Below the pieces are notes generated by a model that was given only the letters and a program-made list of their open reading frames with translations, searched no databases and had not been told where the DNA came from. Positions 1-5,835 of a stretch of 9,676 nt of DNA are shown piece by piece (within the stretch, counting starts at the first letter, position 1; every line of letters begins with the position of its first letter). Source of the stretch: Bacteroidota bacterium (GTDB lineage: Bacteria; Bacteroidota; Bacteroidia; Bacteroidales; UBA1402); NCBI GenBank assembly GCA_030706285.1, contig JAUZOU010000084.1, positions 1-9,676 on the forward strand. Direction: 5' to 3'. Made by a program: the position numbers and the translations under genes.

Positions 1-595
1 CCAGTTCTACGGTACCATCCATTCCCAATACGCCGGTGTTGACTGTCAGATCGTACAATCTCAGATCGTTCCAGTCTTCACCGGTAAATTTATGGGTATA
101 CCGTCCCCTTTCTTTATCGCTTTTCAGCATCATCCGTTCCGCTGCTTCTTCCGACTTCTCATATAACTTCCGGATACGTGCGATCCGGGAAATGTTGTCG
201 GCATGGAAATACAAACTGATATGATTCGGGTAGTTGCGAAGAATATGCGAGCCACACCGTCCGATAATCACAGCCGAACGTTCTTTCGCAATGCGTTCGA
301 TGATTTCCGATTCAGCTTCAAACAATTCCCGGTCAATGGGGACAATAATCTGCGTTGGCAGGTAATTGTCAGTATTGGCAGCGTACGATTCAATCAAGGA
401 TTGCCAGAACAACGCTTTCTCATCTCGTGTTTCCAGCTCCTTCTCCTTCACCGACAGCTTTTTGGCTGCTTCACTGATGATTTCACGGTCAGCATAAAAA
501 ACATGCAGTTTTTTTGCCAGTTGTTGCCCGATGTACGCACCTCCACTTCCTAACTGGCGACTGATGGTAATAACAAACGGGATTTTAGGTTCCAT
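1..595 (-). CDS. Cytidylate kinase-like family protein (partial, C-terminus beyond window edge)
   Basis: An open frame of 198 codons starts at ATG 595 and runs off the left edge, so the C-terminus is missing. The protein has the P-loop nucleoside monophosphate kinase fold of the cytidylate kinase-like family (Pfam Cytidylate_kin2). The N-terminus reads VITISRQLGSGG (residues 8-19), the degenerate P-loop of this family with GSGG in place of the usual GKS/T. The block IIGRCGSHIL (110-119) matches the GRC core strand of the family. KSDKERGRYTHKF (158-170) is the arginine-rich lid. The start is supported by an unusually good ribosome binding site for this phylum (AGGAGG, 609-604, 8 nt upstream). 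The family is presumed to phosphorylate a nucleotide, but its true substrate is unproven, so cmk is not used as a symbol. No convincing promoter was found upstream. Confidence 0.85.
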   Translation of the reverse strand, partial: MEPKIPFVITISRQLGSGGAYIGQQLAKKLHVFYADREIISEAAKKLSVKEKELETRDEKALFWQSLIESYAANTDNYLPTQIIVPIDRELFEAESEIIERIAKERSAVIIGRCGSHILRNYPNHISLYFHADNISRIARIRKLYEKSEEAAERMMLKSDKERGRYTHKFTGEDWNDLRLYDLTVNTGVLGMDGTVEL

Positions 596-603
596 TGTTC
601 GTT

Positions 604-609
604 CCTCCT
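604..609 (-). promoter_or_regulatory. Strong Shine-Dalgarno for the cytidylate kinase-like gene
   Basis: AGGAGG on the minus strand, 8 nt before ATG 595. It fixes the start of the partial gene. It stands out because none of the other genes in the window has a clear Shine-Dalgarno, as is usual in Bacteroidota. Confidence 0.75.
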
Positions 610-814
610 ATTGATTTGGTTTGTTTGTCTGTCTTTCTACAGGAGAACAGTAACGGAAGCTTTCGGAAACATATAGCCAACTTCCACCTGTCCTAATCCA
701 TTAACATTGCAACGGTATGATTTGTTCGTCGAACGGATATCACATCCATTTTAATTTACTATTGGCCTAAAATTAGCTGTAACCAGCTGGAGGGGAGGAC
801 TCGTCAGGGGATGT

Positions 815-829
815 CAGGTGCTACACCTG
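815..829. repeat. Perfect 6-bp inverted repeat with 3-nt loop
   Basis: CAGGTG-CTA-CACCTG, about 50 nt past the stop of the SIMPL gene in its direction of transcription. It could stabilise or end that transcript, but there is no following U-tract, so its role is open. Confidence 0.45.
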
Positions 830-876
830 CCACGTTGGCTCAGGCATTCATTTTTCCGGGTTTAAGAGTCATCTGA

Positions 877-1593
877 TCAGTCTTCCAAATAATAACAGAT
901 GGTCGTGACAACCCTCACTGACTTGATGTAAGGCGTATTGGCATCTCTGTCGGTAATGGAAAACTGTCCCTGATCAGCCGTCTTGATTTTACCGAGTTTA
1001 CTTTCCGAGTCTTGTGCAAATTTCAGTGCCGAAGCTCTGGCATTTTGGGTGGCTTCCTGAATCATTCCGGGTTTGATCTGATTCAGTCTGGTAAACAGAA
1101 ATTGTTTCTGATTGCTGTAATCTTCGCTCGTTATGGCTATGCCCTGTTTGATAAGCACATTCTGGTTATTCATGAGGTTTCTCACCAGATCCACTTTTGA
1201 AGAAGCGACCGTAACGACAGAGGTTACGTTATACCGGTAAGTCACAGGGGTATTGCTGTAACGCTCCGCCTTCATGTCAACAATTTCAGGTGCGGAAACC
1301 GTAATTTCTTCGGGCGTTAAGCCATGAGAAGTCAGATAAGATACAATCGCTTCATTTTTGATGGTTACGGTTGAATTGAGCGTTATCAGGTCATCTCCGA
1401 TTTCTTTATACATCAATGGCCAGATAACCCGGTCAGCTTTTACTTCCTTTTCGGAGAGGCCTTTCACCGTAACAACCCTGTCCATTGCTTTGAAATTCTC
1501 AATGCCTTTTTTCAGAAAAAGGCCAGCCAGCATTAATCCAATACAAATAAACAAACCGGCTAGCGCCAGTTGACCTTGTTGATTTTTGTCCAT
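877..1593 (-). CDS. SIMPL domain (DUF541) membrane-anchored protein
   Basis: A 238-residue protein beginning at ATG 1593. Residues about 9-27 (LALAGLFICIGLMLAGLFL) form a single hydrophobic helix, an uncleaved anchor or signal-anchor, which places the rest in the periplasm. The remainder fits the SIMPL/DUF541 family: VVTVKGLSEKEVKADRV after the helix is the typical opening strand, the middle has the alternating strands and helices around TPEEITVSAPEIVD, and the end carries ARASALKFAQDSESKLG followed by the SVRVVTTICYYLE closing strand. The length is normal for the family. Its molecular function is unknown; other members are outer-membrane or periplasmic proteins linked to stress or signalling. 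A -7 promoter box lies 36 nt upstream, so it is probably transcribed alone, divergently from the glycyl radical operon. Confidence 0.88.
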   Translation of the reverse strand: MDKNQQGQLALAGLFICIGLMLAGLFLKKGIENFKAMDRVVTVKGLSEKEVKADRVIWPLMYKEIGDDLITLNSTVTIKNEAIVSYLTSHGLTPEEITVSAPEIVDMKAERYSNTPVTYRYNVTSVVTVASSKVDLVRNLMNNQNVLIKQGIAITSEDYSNQKQFLFTRLNQIKPGMIQEATQNARASALKFAQDSESKLGKIKTADQGQFSITDRDANTPYIKSVRVVTTICYYLED

Positions 1594-1628
1594 GGTTTTT
1601 AAAGGTTAGCAGGTTAATAACAGCCTTT

Positions 1629-1636
1629 CAAATATA
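1629..1636 (-). promoter_or_regulatory. Bacteroidota -7 box (TATATTTG) for the SIMPL gene
   Basis: TATATTTG on the minus strand fits TAnnTTTG and sits about 36 nt upstream of ATG 1593. The -33 region has no clear TTTG, so the call rests on the -7 match and position. Confidence 0.55.
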
Positions 1637-1747
1637 GTTTTTTTTCAGCTGGAAAATACGTCAGTTACTAAAAATATTCATCCGGCAAAAGAATTGTCAA
1701 ATCGCAGAAAATGAGCGCCCAATCATACACAATTCGAACAAAATCAC

Positions 1748-1755
1748 TATCTTTG
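1748..1755 (+). promoter_or_regulatory. Bacteroidota -7 box (TATCTTTG) for the glycyl radical enzyme operon
   Basis: TATCTTTG matches TAnnTTTG and is followed by GCAGCACG. Transcription would begin near 1762, giving a leader of about 200 nt before the activase start at 1965. No good TTTG was found at the -33 distance, which may mean the promoter needs an activator. Confidence 0.6.
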
Positions 1756-1781
1756 CAGCACGAATAAATCAGCCCGATCGT

Positions 1782-1859
1782 ATGACCCATCCTACTAAAT
1801 CTCTTGGCAACCGGTTCCATCTTTCCGGAAAGGGCTTATATGAATGCTGGATACTCTAA
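1782..1859 (+). CDS. Possible 25-residue leader peptide upstream of the activase
   Basis: ATG at 1782 begins a 25-codon ORF (MTHPTKSLGNRFHLSGKG, then LYECWIL) ending at TAA 1857-1859, about 20 nt after the predicted transcription start. The stop codon falls in the 7-nt loop of the first leader hairpin, an arrangement found in translation-coupled attenuators. There is no Shine-Dalgarno and no run of one regulatory codon (only one proline codon). A chance ORF of this length is quite possible. This is inference from position alone. Confidence 0.3.
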   Translation: MTHPTKSLGNRFHLSGKGLYECWIL

Positions 1860-1867
1860 CTATCCAG
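1847..1867 (+). promoter_or_regulatory. Leader hairpin 1
   Basis: CTGGATA (1847-1853) pairs perfectly with TATCCAG (1861-1867) around a 7-nt loop that contains the stop codon of the possible leader ORF. It is the first of three consecutive stem-loops in the leader. Confidence 0.5.
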
Positions 1868-1869
1868 GC

Positions 1870-1894
1870 TAAGGGTACGCTTGTACCTTATTTT
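1870..1894 (+). terminator. Leader hairpin 2 followed by a T-rich tract (possible attenuator)
   Basis: GGTAC (1874-1878), loop GCTT, GTACC (1883-1887), extended outward as TAA/TTA around one bulged G. TTATTTT follows at once (1888-1894). This is the layout of a weak intrinsic terminator located about 70 nt before the activase start, so it could act as an attenuator. The stem is short, and no clear antiterminator pairing was found apart from a 4-bp CAGG/CCTG option. Confidence 0.35.
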
Positions 1895-1910
1895 CCTGAC
1901 TGATTCAGGA
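1894..1910 (+). promoter_or_regulatory. Leader hairpin 3
   Basis: TCCTGA (1894-1899), loop CTGAT, TCAGGA (1905-1910): a perfect 6-bp stem directly after hairpin 2 and sharing its T-tract end. Hairpins 2 and 3 abut, so they may compete or stack. Confidence 0.4.
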
Positions 1911-1964
1911 CTATTCCATTCTTTACATCGTCATTTATTTTAGTTTCATTAACTAGTTATTCCC

Positions 1965-2762
1965 TTGAAAGGTTTAATTTTTGATATCAAACGTTTTGCC
2001 GTTCACGACGGTCCTGGTATTCGTGTAACGGTTTTTTTGAAAGGTTGTCCGCTTCATTGTACCTGGTGCCATAATCCGGAAGGCATCTGTCCCGATATGG
2101 TCAAGGTCCCTAAAACAGTCCGTATGGGTGACAAAACCTTCACGGAGACCGAAACAGTAGGCCAATTGTATGAAACAGCCGAATTGATGGAAGAACTTAA
2201 GAAAGAACAGATCTTTATGGAAGAATCCGGTGGAGGTGTCACCTTTTCGGGGGGAGAACCGCTCATGCAGGCTGATTTTCTGCTGGAAATGCTGAAAATA
2301 TGTAAGGCCGCCGGCATGCATACGGCCGTTGACACAACCGGATTGGCATCGTGGAAAACGTTGAAGGAAGTGGCTGCTTTCACTGATTTATTCCTGTATG
2401 ACCTGAAAATTGTGGACGAAGCCTATCACAGGAAATATACCGGTGTCTCCAACAAGCTGATCCTGGAGAACCTCAAACGGCTTCTGGCAGAAGGCTATCA
2501 GCTCCGCGTCCGGTTACCGCTGATTCCTGACATGACCTATACGGAGCAGAATATGGCCAACACGCTTAAATTACTGGAAGAACTTCCTAAAAAACCTGTC
2601 GGCGTCGATTTGCTGCCGTTCCACAGCACGGCCGCTCATAAATACAAACGGTTTCATCTCGTCAACGAACTTCAGTCGGTCAAATCGATGGACAAACATT
2701 CCCTTAAGGGCTTGAAAGAGCGCTTCGAGCTGGCCGGATTTAAAACCACCATCGGAGGATAA
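1965..2762 (+). CDS. Short radical-SAM glycyl radical enzyme activating enzyme (HypD activase)
   Basis: A 265-residue radical S-adenosylmethionine enzyme. It would cleave SAM reductively to install the glycyl radical on the dehydratase encoded 34 nt downstream. The [4Fe-4S] motif CxxxCxxC is C28, C32 and C35 (GCPLHCTWCHNPEG). The N-terminal FAVHDGPGIRVTVFLKGC block is the glycyl-radical-activase signature, and SGGEP (95-99) is the SAM-binding motif. The start is TTG: an in-frame TAA at 1950-1952 lies only four codons upstream, and the intervening CTA, GTT, ATT and CCC include no standard start. Many dehydratase activases carry a ferredoxin-like insert with eight cysteines after the first cluster. 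Here about 35 residues separate HNPEG from the helix before GGEP, with a single cysteine (C42). It therefore resembles the one-cluster pyruvate formate-lyase activase layout. Confidence 0.92.
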   Translation: MKGLIFDIKRFAVHDGPGIRVTVFLKGCPLHCTWCHNPEGICPDMVKVPKTVRMGDKTFTETETVGQLYETAELMEELKKEQIFMEESGGGVTFSGGEPLMQADFLLEMLKICKAAGMHTAVDTTGLASWKTLKEVAAFTDLFLYDLKIVDEAYHRKYTGVSNKLILENLKRLLAEGYQLRVRLPLIPDMTYTEQNMANTLKLLEELPKKPVGVDLLPFHSTAAHKYKRFHLVNELQSVKSMDKHSLKGLKERFELAGFKTTIGG

Positions 2763-2796
2763 TCAGTTATCAAACACTTATTCATCATTTACAACT

Positions 2797-5160
2797 ATGA
2801 CACCCAGAATTCAACAATTAAGAGAGCAAAGCCTCCATGCCATCAACCGGATCTCGGCTGAACGGGCCCTGTTGATAACCGAATATTACCAACATCACGT
2901 CAATCCGGACGATGCCATTCCTGTTCAGCGGGCCAAAGCGTTTCAATACCTCCTGGCCAATAAGACCATCTGTATCAACGACAACGAACTCATCGTGGGA
3001 GAACGTGGCCCGGAGCCAAAAGCCACACCAACGTATCCCGAGATCAATGTCCACTCACTTAAGGACCTCGATATTCTGAATACCCGCGAAAAAGTCTGGT
3101 TCAGAGTCGACGAACCGACGAGAGAGGCCTATGAAAAAGTGATCATTCCTTTCTGGAAGGGGCGCAGCAACCGCGACCGCATCATGGCCAGCATGACAAA
3201 AGAATGGCTTGACGCTTACGAAGCAGGTATTTTTACCGAATTTATGGAACAACGGGCTCCCGGACATACAGCAGCCGGTTATAAGCTGTATAAAAAAGGT
3301 ATGCTCGATATCCTGTCGGACATAGAGGACAGTGTCGCCGCGCTCGATGTAAAAAACGATCCCGAATCAGCCAATAAGGCCGAAGAGCTGAAGGCGATGA
3401 AAATTGTCGCTGAAACCATTATGCTGTATGCCAACCGCCATGCCGAAAAGCTGAATGAGCTGGCCAACATCGAAACCAACCCTGCACGAAAGGCTGAATT
3501 GACCGAAATGGCCACTATCTGCCGCCGTGTACCAGCCCATGCACCATCGACATTCCATGAAGTGTTGCAACATTACTGGTTCATTCACCTGGGCGTTGTC
3601 ACGGAGCTGAATCCCTGGGATTCATTCAATCCCGGCCGGCTTGATCAACACCTGTATCCGTACTACAAAGCTGAAACGGAAGCCGGAACGTTGACCCGTG
3701 ACCAAGCCACTGAATTGCTTGAATCGTTTTGGATCAAGTTCAACAACCACCCGGCGCCTCCCAAAGTTGGCATCACGGCTCAGGAAAGCAACACCTATAC
3801 GGACTTCAGTCTCATCAATGTCGGAGGGCTGAAAACAAACGGTGACGATGCTGTCAACGATGTCAGTTACCTGATTCTGGATGTCATCGAAGAGATGCGG
3901 TTGTTGCAGCCAAGTTCCATGGTACAACTCAGCCATAAGAATCCTGACCGTTTCATCGACCGGGCTGTCAAAATCGTCAAAACCGGTTTTGGGCAACCAT
4001 CGATTTTCAATACGGATGCGATCATCCAGGAACTGCTCAATCAGGGCAAATCGCTTAATGATGCCCGTGACGGCGGATGCAGCGGTTGTGTAGAGACAGG
4101 GGCTTTCGGCAATGAAAGCTATATTCTGACCGGTTACTTCAACCTCCCCAAAATTCTTGAGCTGACGCTTCATGACGGGCTTGATCCGCGTACCGGCAAG
4201 CAACTTGGCCTGCACACTGGTAAGCCGGAGCAATTCACCTCATATGAGGCGCTGTTGAAGGCATACAAACAACAAGTAGACTACTTTGCGGAAACCAAAA
4301 TACAGGGTAGCAACACCATCGAATCCATTTTTATCAACAATATTCCTACCCCATTTTTGTCATTGTTGATCGATGATTGTGTGGCAAAAGGAACAGACTA
4401 TGTCAGTGGCGGAACTCGTTACAATACCAACTATATTCAGGGTGTCGGTCTTGGTACCATCACCGACTCGCTGACGGCACTCAGAAAACACGTATTTGAA
4501 GACAAACGGGTTACGTTGACTGATATGGTTACTGCACTCGATTCGGATTTCAAAGACAACGATGAACTTCGGTATCAATTGCTGTATAAAACGCCCAAGT
4601 ATGGTAATGATGATGAAAAAGCCGACAAGCAGTTGACAGATGTCTTCAACATTTATTACAAAGCTGTAAACGGTCACATCAGCCCACGTGGAGCCAATTA
4701 CCGCATCAACCTGCTACCAACAACCTGTCATGTCTATTTCGGGAGTGTCATGCTGGCCAGTCCGGACGGACGGAAAGCGGGCAAACCTGTTTCTGAAGGC
4801 ATTTCTCCGGTACAGGGAGCTGATAAACAAGGGCCGACTTCTGTGGTGAAATCAGCTTCCAAGATTGATCACCTGCATACCGGAGGCACCTTACTGAACC
4901 AGAAGTTCAGCCCTGGTTTCTTCGAGGACGACAATGCCATCCGGAAAGTATCCAGTCTGATTCGTAGTTATTTCCGCCTGAATGGCCATCATATTCAGTT
5001 CAATGTCGTTGATGCGGCGACCTTGCGGGATGCTCAAAAACATCCTGAAAAGCATCAGGGACTTATTGTACGCGTGGCCGGTTACAGCGACTACTTCAAC
5101 GATCTTGGATCAGACCTACAGGACGAAATTATTCAACGGACAGAGCACGAATCAATCTGA
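2797..5160 (+). CDS. hypD: Glycyl radical enzyme, trans-4-hydroxy-L-proline dehydratase (HypD)
   Basis: A full-length 787-residue glycyl radical enzyme. It would dehydrate trans-4-hydroxy-L-proline to (S)-1-pyrroline-5-carboxylate, which ProC reduces to proline. The thiyl-radical cysteine is C431 in GCSGCVETG, with E433 as the paired base. The radical glycine is G762 in RVAGYSD, 25 residues from the C-terminus. As I recall the Clostridioides difficile enzyme, its substrate-site residues are H160, D278, S334, F340, C434, E436, Y450 and T645. This protein has H157, D275, S331, F337, C431, E433, Y447 and T642: the same residue each time, with a constant offset of three. That supports hydroxyproline over glycerol, choline or pyruvate as substrate. 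The symbol clashes with the unrelated hydrogenase maturation gene hypD. The gene shares the operon with its activase; no proC lies in the window. Confidence 0.9.
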   Translation: MTPRIQQLREQSLHAINRISAERALLITEYYQHHVNPDDAIPVQRAKAFQYLLANKTICINDNELIVGERGPEPKATPTYPEINVHSLKDLDILNTREKVWFRVDEPTREAYEKVIIPFWKGRSNRDRIMASMTKEWLDAYEAGIFTEFMEQRAPGHTAAGYKLYKKGMLDILSDIEDSVAALDVKNDPESANKAEELKAMKIVAETIMLYANRHAEKLNELANIETNPARKAELTEMATICRRVPAHAPSTFHEVLQHYWFIHLGVVTELNPWDSFNPGRLDQHLYPYYKAETEAGTLTRDQATELLESFWIKFNNHPAPPKVGITAQESNTYTDFSLINVGGLKTNGDDAVNDVSYLILDVIEEMRLLQPSSMVQLSHKNPDRFIDRAVKIVKTGFGQPSIFNTDAIIQELLNQGKSLNDARDGGCSGCVETGAFGNESYILTGYFNLPKILELTLHDGLDPRTGKQLGLHTGKPEQFTSYEALLKAYKQQVDYFAETKIQGSNTIESIFINNIPTPFLSLLIDDCVAKGTDYVSGGTRYNTNYIQGVGLGTITDSLTALRKHVFEDKRVTLTDMVTALDSDFKDNDELRYQLLYKTPKYGNDDEKADKQLTDVFNIYYKAVNGHISPRGANYRINLLPTTCHVYFGSVMLASPDGRKAGKPVSEGISPVQGADKQGPTSVVKSASKIDHLHTGGTLLNQKFSPGFFEDDNAIRKVSSLIRSYFRLNGHHIQFNVVDAATLRDAQKHPEKHQGLIVRVAGYSDYFNDLGSDLQDEIIQRTEHESI

Positions 5161-5316
5161 CAGTAAACCATCAGTCAAATCAGCTGAAATTAAGGGAGTC
5201 AGGGCATGGTAATCAGTAGGAACGCCAGCCTTCACACCCTTTTTATTGACTAACGGGAATACGGTCGCAGGTTCAAACTGTTTTTTTACTACCTTTGTGT
5301 CCAAATCCGGCGACTT
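5161..5316. other. Intergenic gap between hypD and the V4R gene
   Basis: 156 bases. No clear intrinsic terminator follows hypD: ACACCCTTTTT near 5240 has no matching stem, and the T7 run at 5281 has only a 3-bp imperfect stem before it. The right end holds the promoter of the next operon. Read-through from hypD into the sensor genes cannot be excluded. Confidence 0.5.
5290..5297 (+). promoter_or_regulatory. Bacteroidota -7 box (TACCTTTG) for the V4R/kinase pair
   Basis: TACCTTTG fits TAnnTTTG, lies just after a T7 run, and ends 19 nt before ATG 5317. This would give a very short leader. The -33 element is not evident. Confidence 0.6.
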
Positions 5317-5826
5317 ATGGGCAATTACCATTTCACATGGGACCAACTTGGCGACATCACCGTTGGACGCCCCAACCTTGGCATGAGCACCAGGGTAGAA
5401 TCATACAGGCTGATGCAATATACGTTAAGAGCTGTGCTGGAAAAGGAATATGGTGACAGTGTCACCAGCGCCTTGTTGAACAAAGCAGGGAAGCTAGCCG
5501 GTATTGAATTTTGTAAAAATATACTGGACGCCACACTATCACTCAACAACTTCATTGCCCAACTTTATGAAAAGTTGCTCGACTTCAACATCGGTATCCT
5601 CAAAATGGAAAAAGTCAATGCCGAATCGCTCAGTTTCATGGCAACCATTTCTGAAGATTTGGACTGCTCTGGTTTACCTGTAACCGACAAAACCGTCTGT
5701 GATTATGATGAAGGCTTTCTGGAAGGTATCTTCGAAACCTATGCCGGCAAGCCATTCAGCGTAAAGGAAATAGACTGTTGGTCGACCGGCGAACGGACCT
5801 GCCGGTTTACCATTGATAAAAAATAA
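5317..5826 (+). CDS. V4R domain small-molecule-binding sensor protein
   Basis: A 169-residue soluble protein ending in a V4R (4-vinyl reductase) domain, the fold that binds phenolic effectors in regulators of the DmpR/PoxR/XylR type. The diagnostic block is CDYDEGFLEGIFETYAGKP (128-146) followed by VKEIDCWSTGERTCRFTI. C128, E151, C154 and C162 have spacings of 23, 3 and 8, which equal those I recall for the zinc ligands of DmpR and PoxR, so a structural zinc site is likely intact. The N-terminal part (about 25-100) would be the helical ligand-binding half. There is no DNA-binding or output domain. Together with the kinase gene 9 nt downstream, this suggests it acts as a separate input subunit. 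The ligand is unknown. Confidence 0.85.
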   Translation: MGNYHFTWDQLGDITVGRPNLGMSTRVESYRLMQYTLRAVLEKEYGDSVTSALLNKAGKLAGIEFCKNILDATLSLNNFIAQLYEKLLDFNIGILKMEKVNAESLSFMATISEDLDCSGLPVTDKTVCDYDEGFLEGIFETYAGKPFSVKEIDCWSTGERTCRFTIDKK

Positions 5827-5835
5827 TGCGCCAGC

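Larger units (their letters stand above)
596..876. other. Intergenic stretch with small inverted repeats
   Basis: 281 bases between two minus-strand genes, with no ORF of note. It holds a perfect 6-bp hairpin (CAGGTG, loop CTA, CACCTG; 815-829), a short one (AGCTG-TAAC-CAGCT), and a near-palindrome GTTCGTCGAAC just upstream. On the minus strand these would lie in the 3' region of the SIMPL transcript or the 5' leader of the kinase-like gene. No T-run follows the 6-bp hairpin, so it is not a textbook intrinsic terminator. A one-mismatch -7 box (TATGTTTC, 673-666 on the minus strand) is the only promoter candidate for the kinase-like gene and is weak. Confidence 0.4.
1594..1964. other. Divergent intergenic region with two promoters and a structured leader
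   Basis: 371 bases without a main gene. The left end holds the minus-strand promoter of the SIMPL gene. From 1748 onward it is the promoter and long 5' leader of the activase/glycyl radical enzyme operon, described in separate entries. The bases between about 1640 and 1745 show nothing I can name. Confidence 0.7.

Noticed and set aside
203..553. Plus-strand reading frame of 116 codons
   Set aside because: It lies antisense to the cytidylate kinase-like gene, has no family resemblance, and the minus frame shows clear motifs.
798..807. CTGACGAGTC on the minus strand, resembling the CUGANGA core of a hammerhead ribozyme
   Set aside because: No GAAA segment with a pairing stem II strand follows (types I and III) or precedes it (type II). 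Only one third of the catalytic core is present, so chance is the better explanation.
1800..1815. TTGGCAACCGG in the leader, resembling part of a SAM-I riboswitch
   Set aside because: The other conserved SAM-I segments (the AAGAG-type start, GGTGC segment and closing strand) are absent, and the downstream genes are not methionine genes.
3622..4233. Minus-strand reading frame of 203 codons inside hypD
   Set aside because: It is a shadow of the conserved hypD frame; the translation resembles no known family.
5270..5287. Possible intrinsic terminator before the T7 run after hypD
   Set aside because: Only a 3-bp stem with a mismatch and almost no loop can form, so the T-run more likely belongs to the promoter region.
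5152..5346. Minus-strand 64-codon reading frame spanning the hypD-V4R gap
   Set aside because: It starts inside the V4R gene, runs across the V4R promoter on the other strand, and resembles nothing known.
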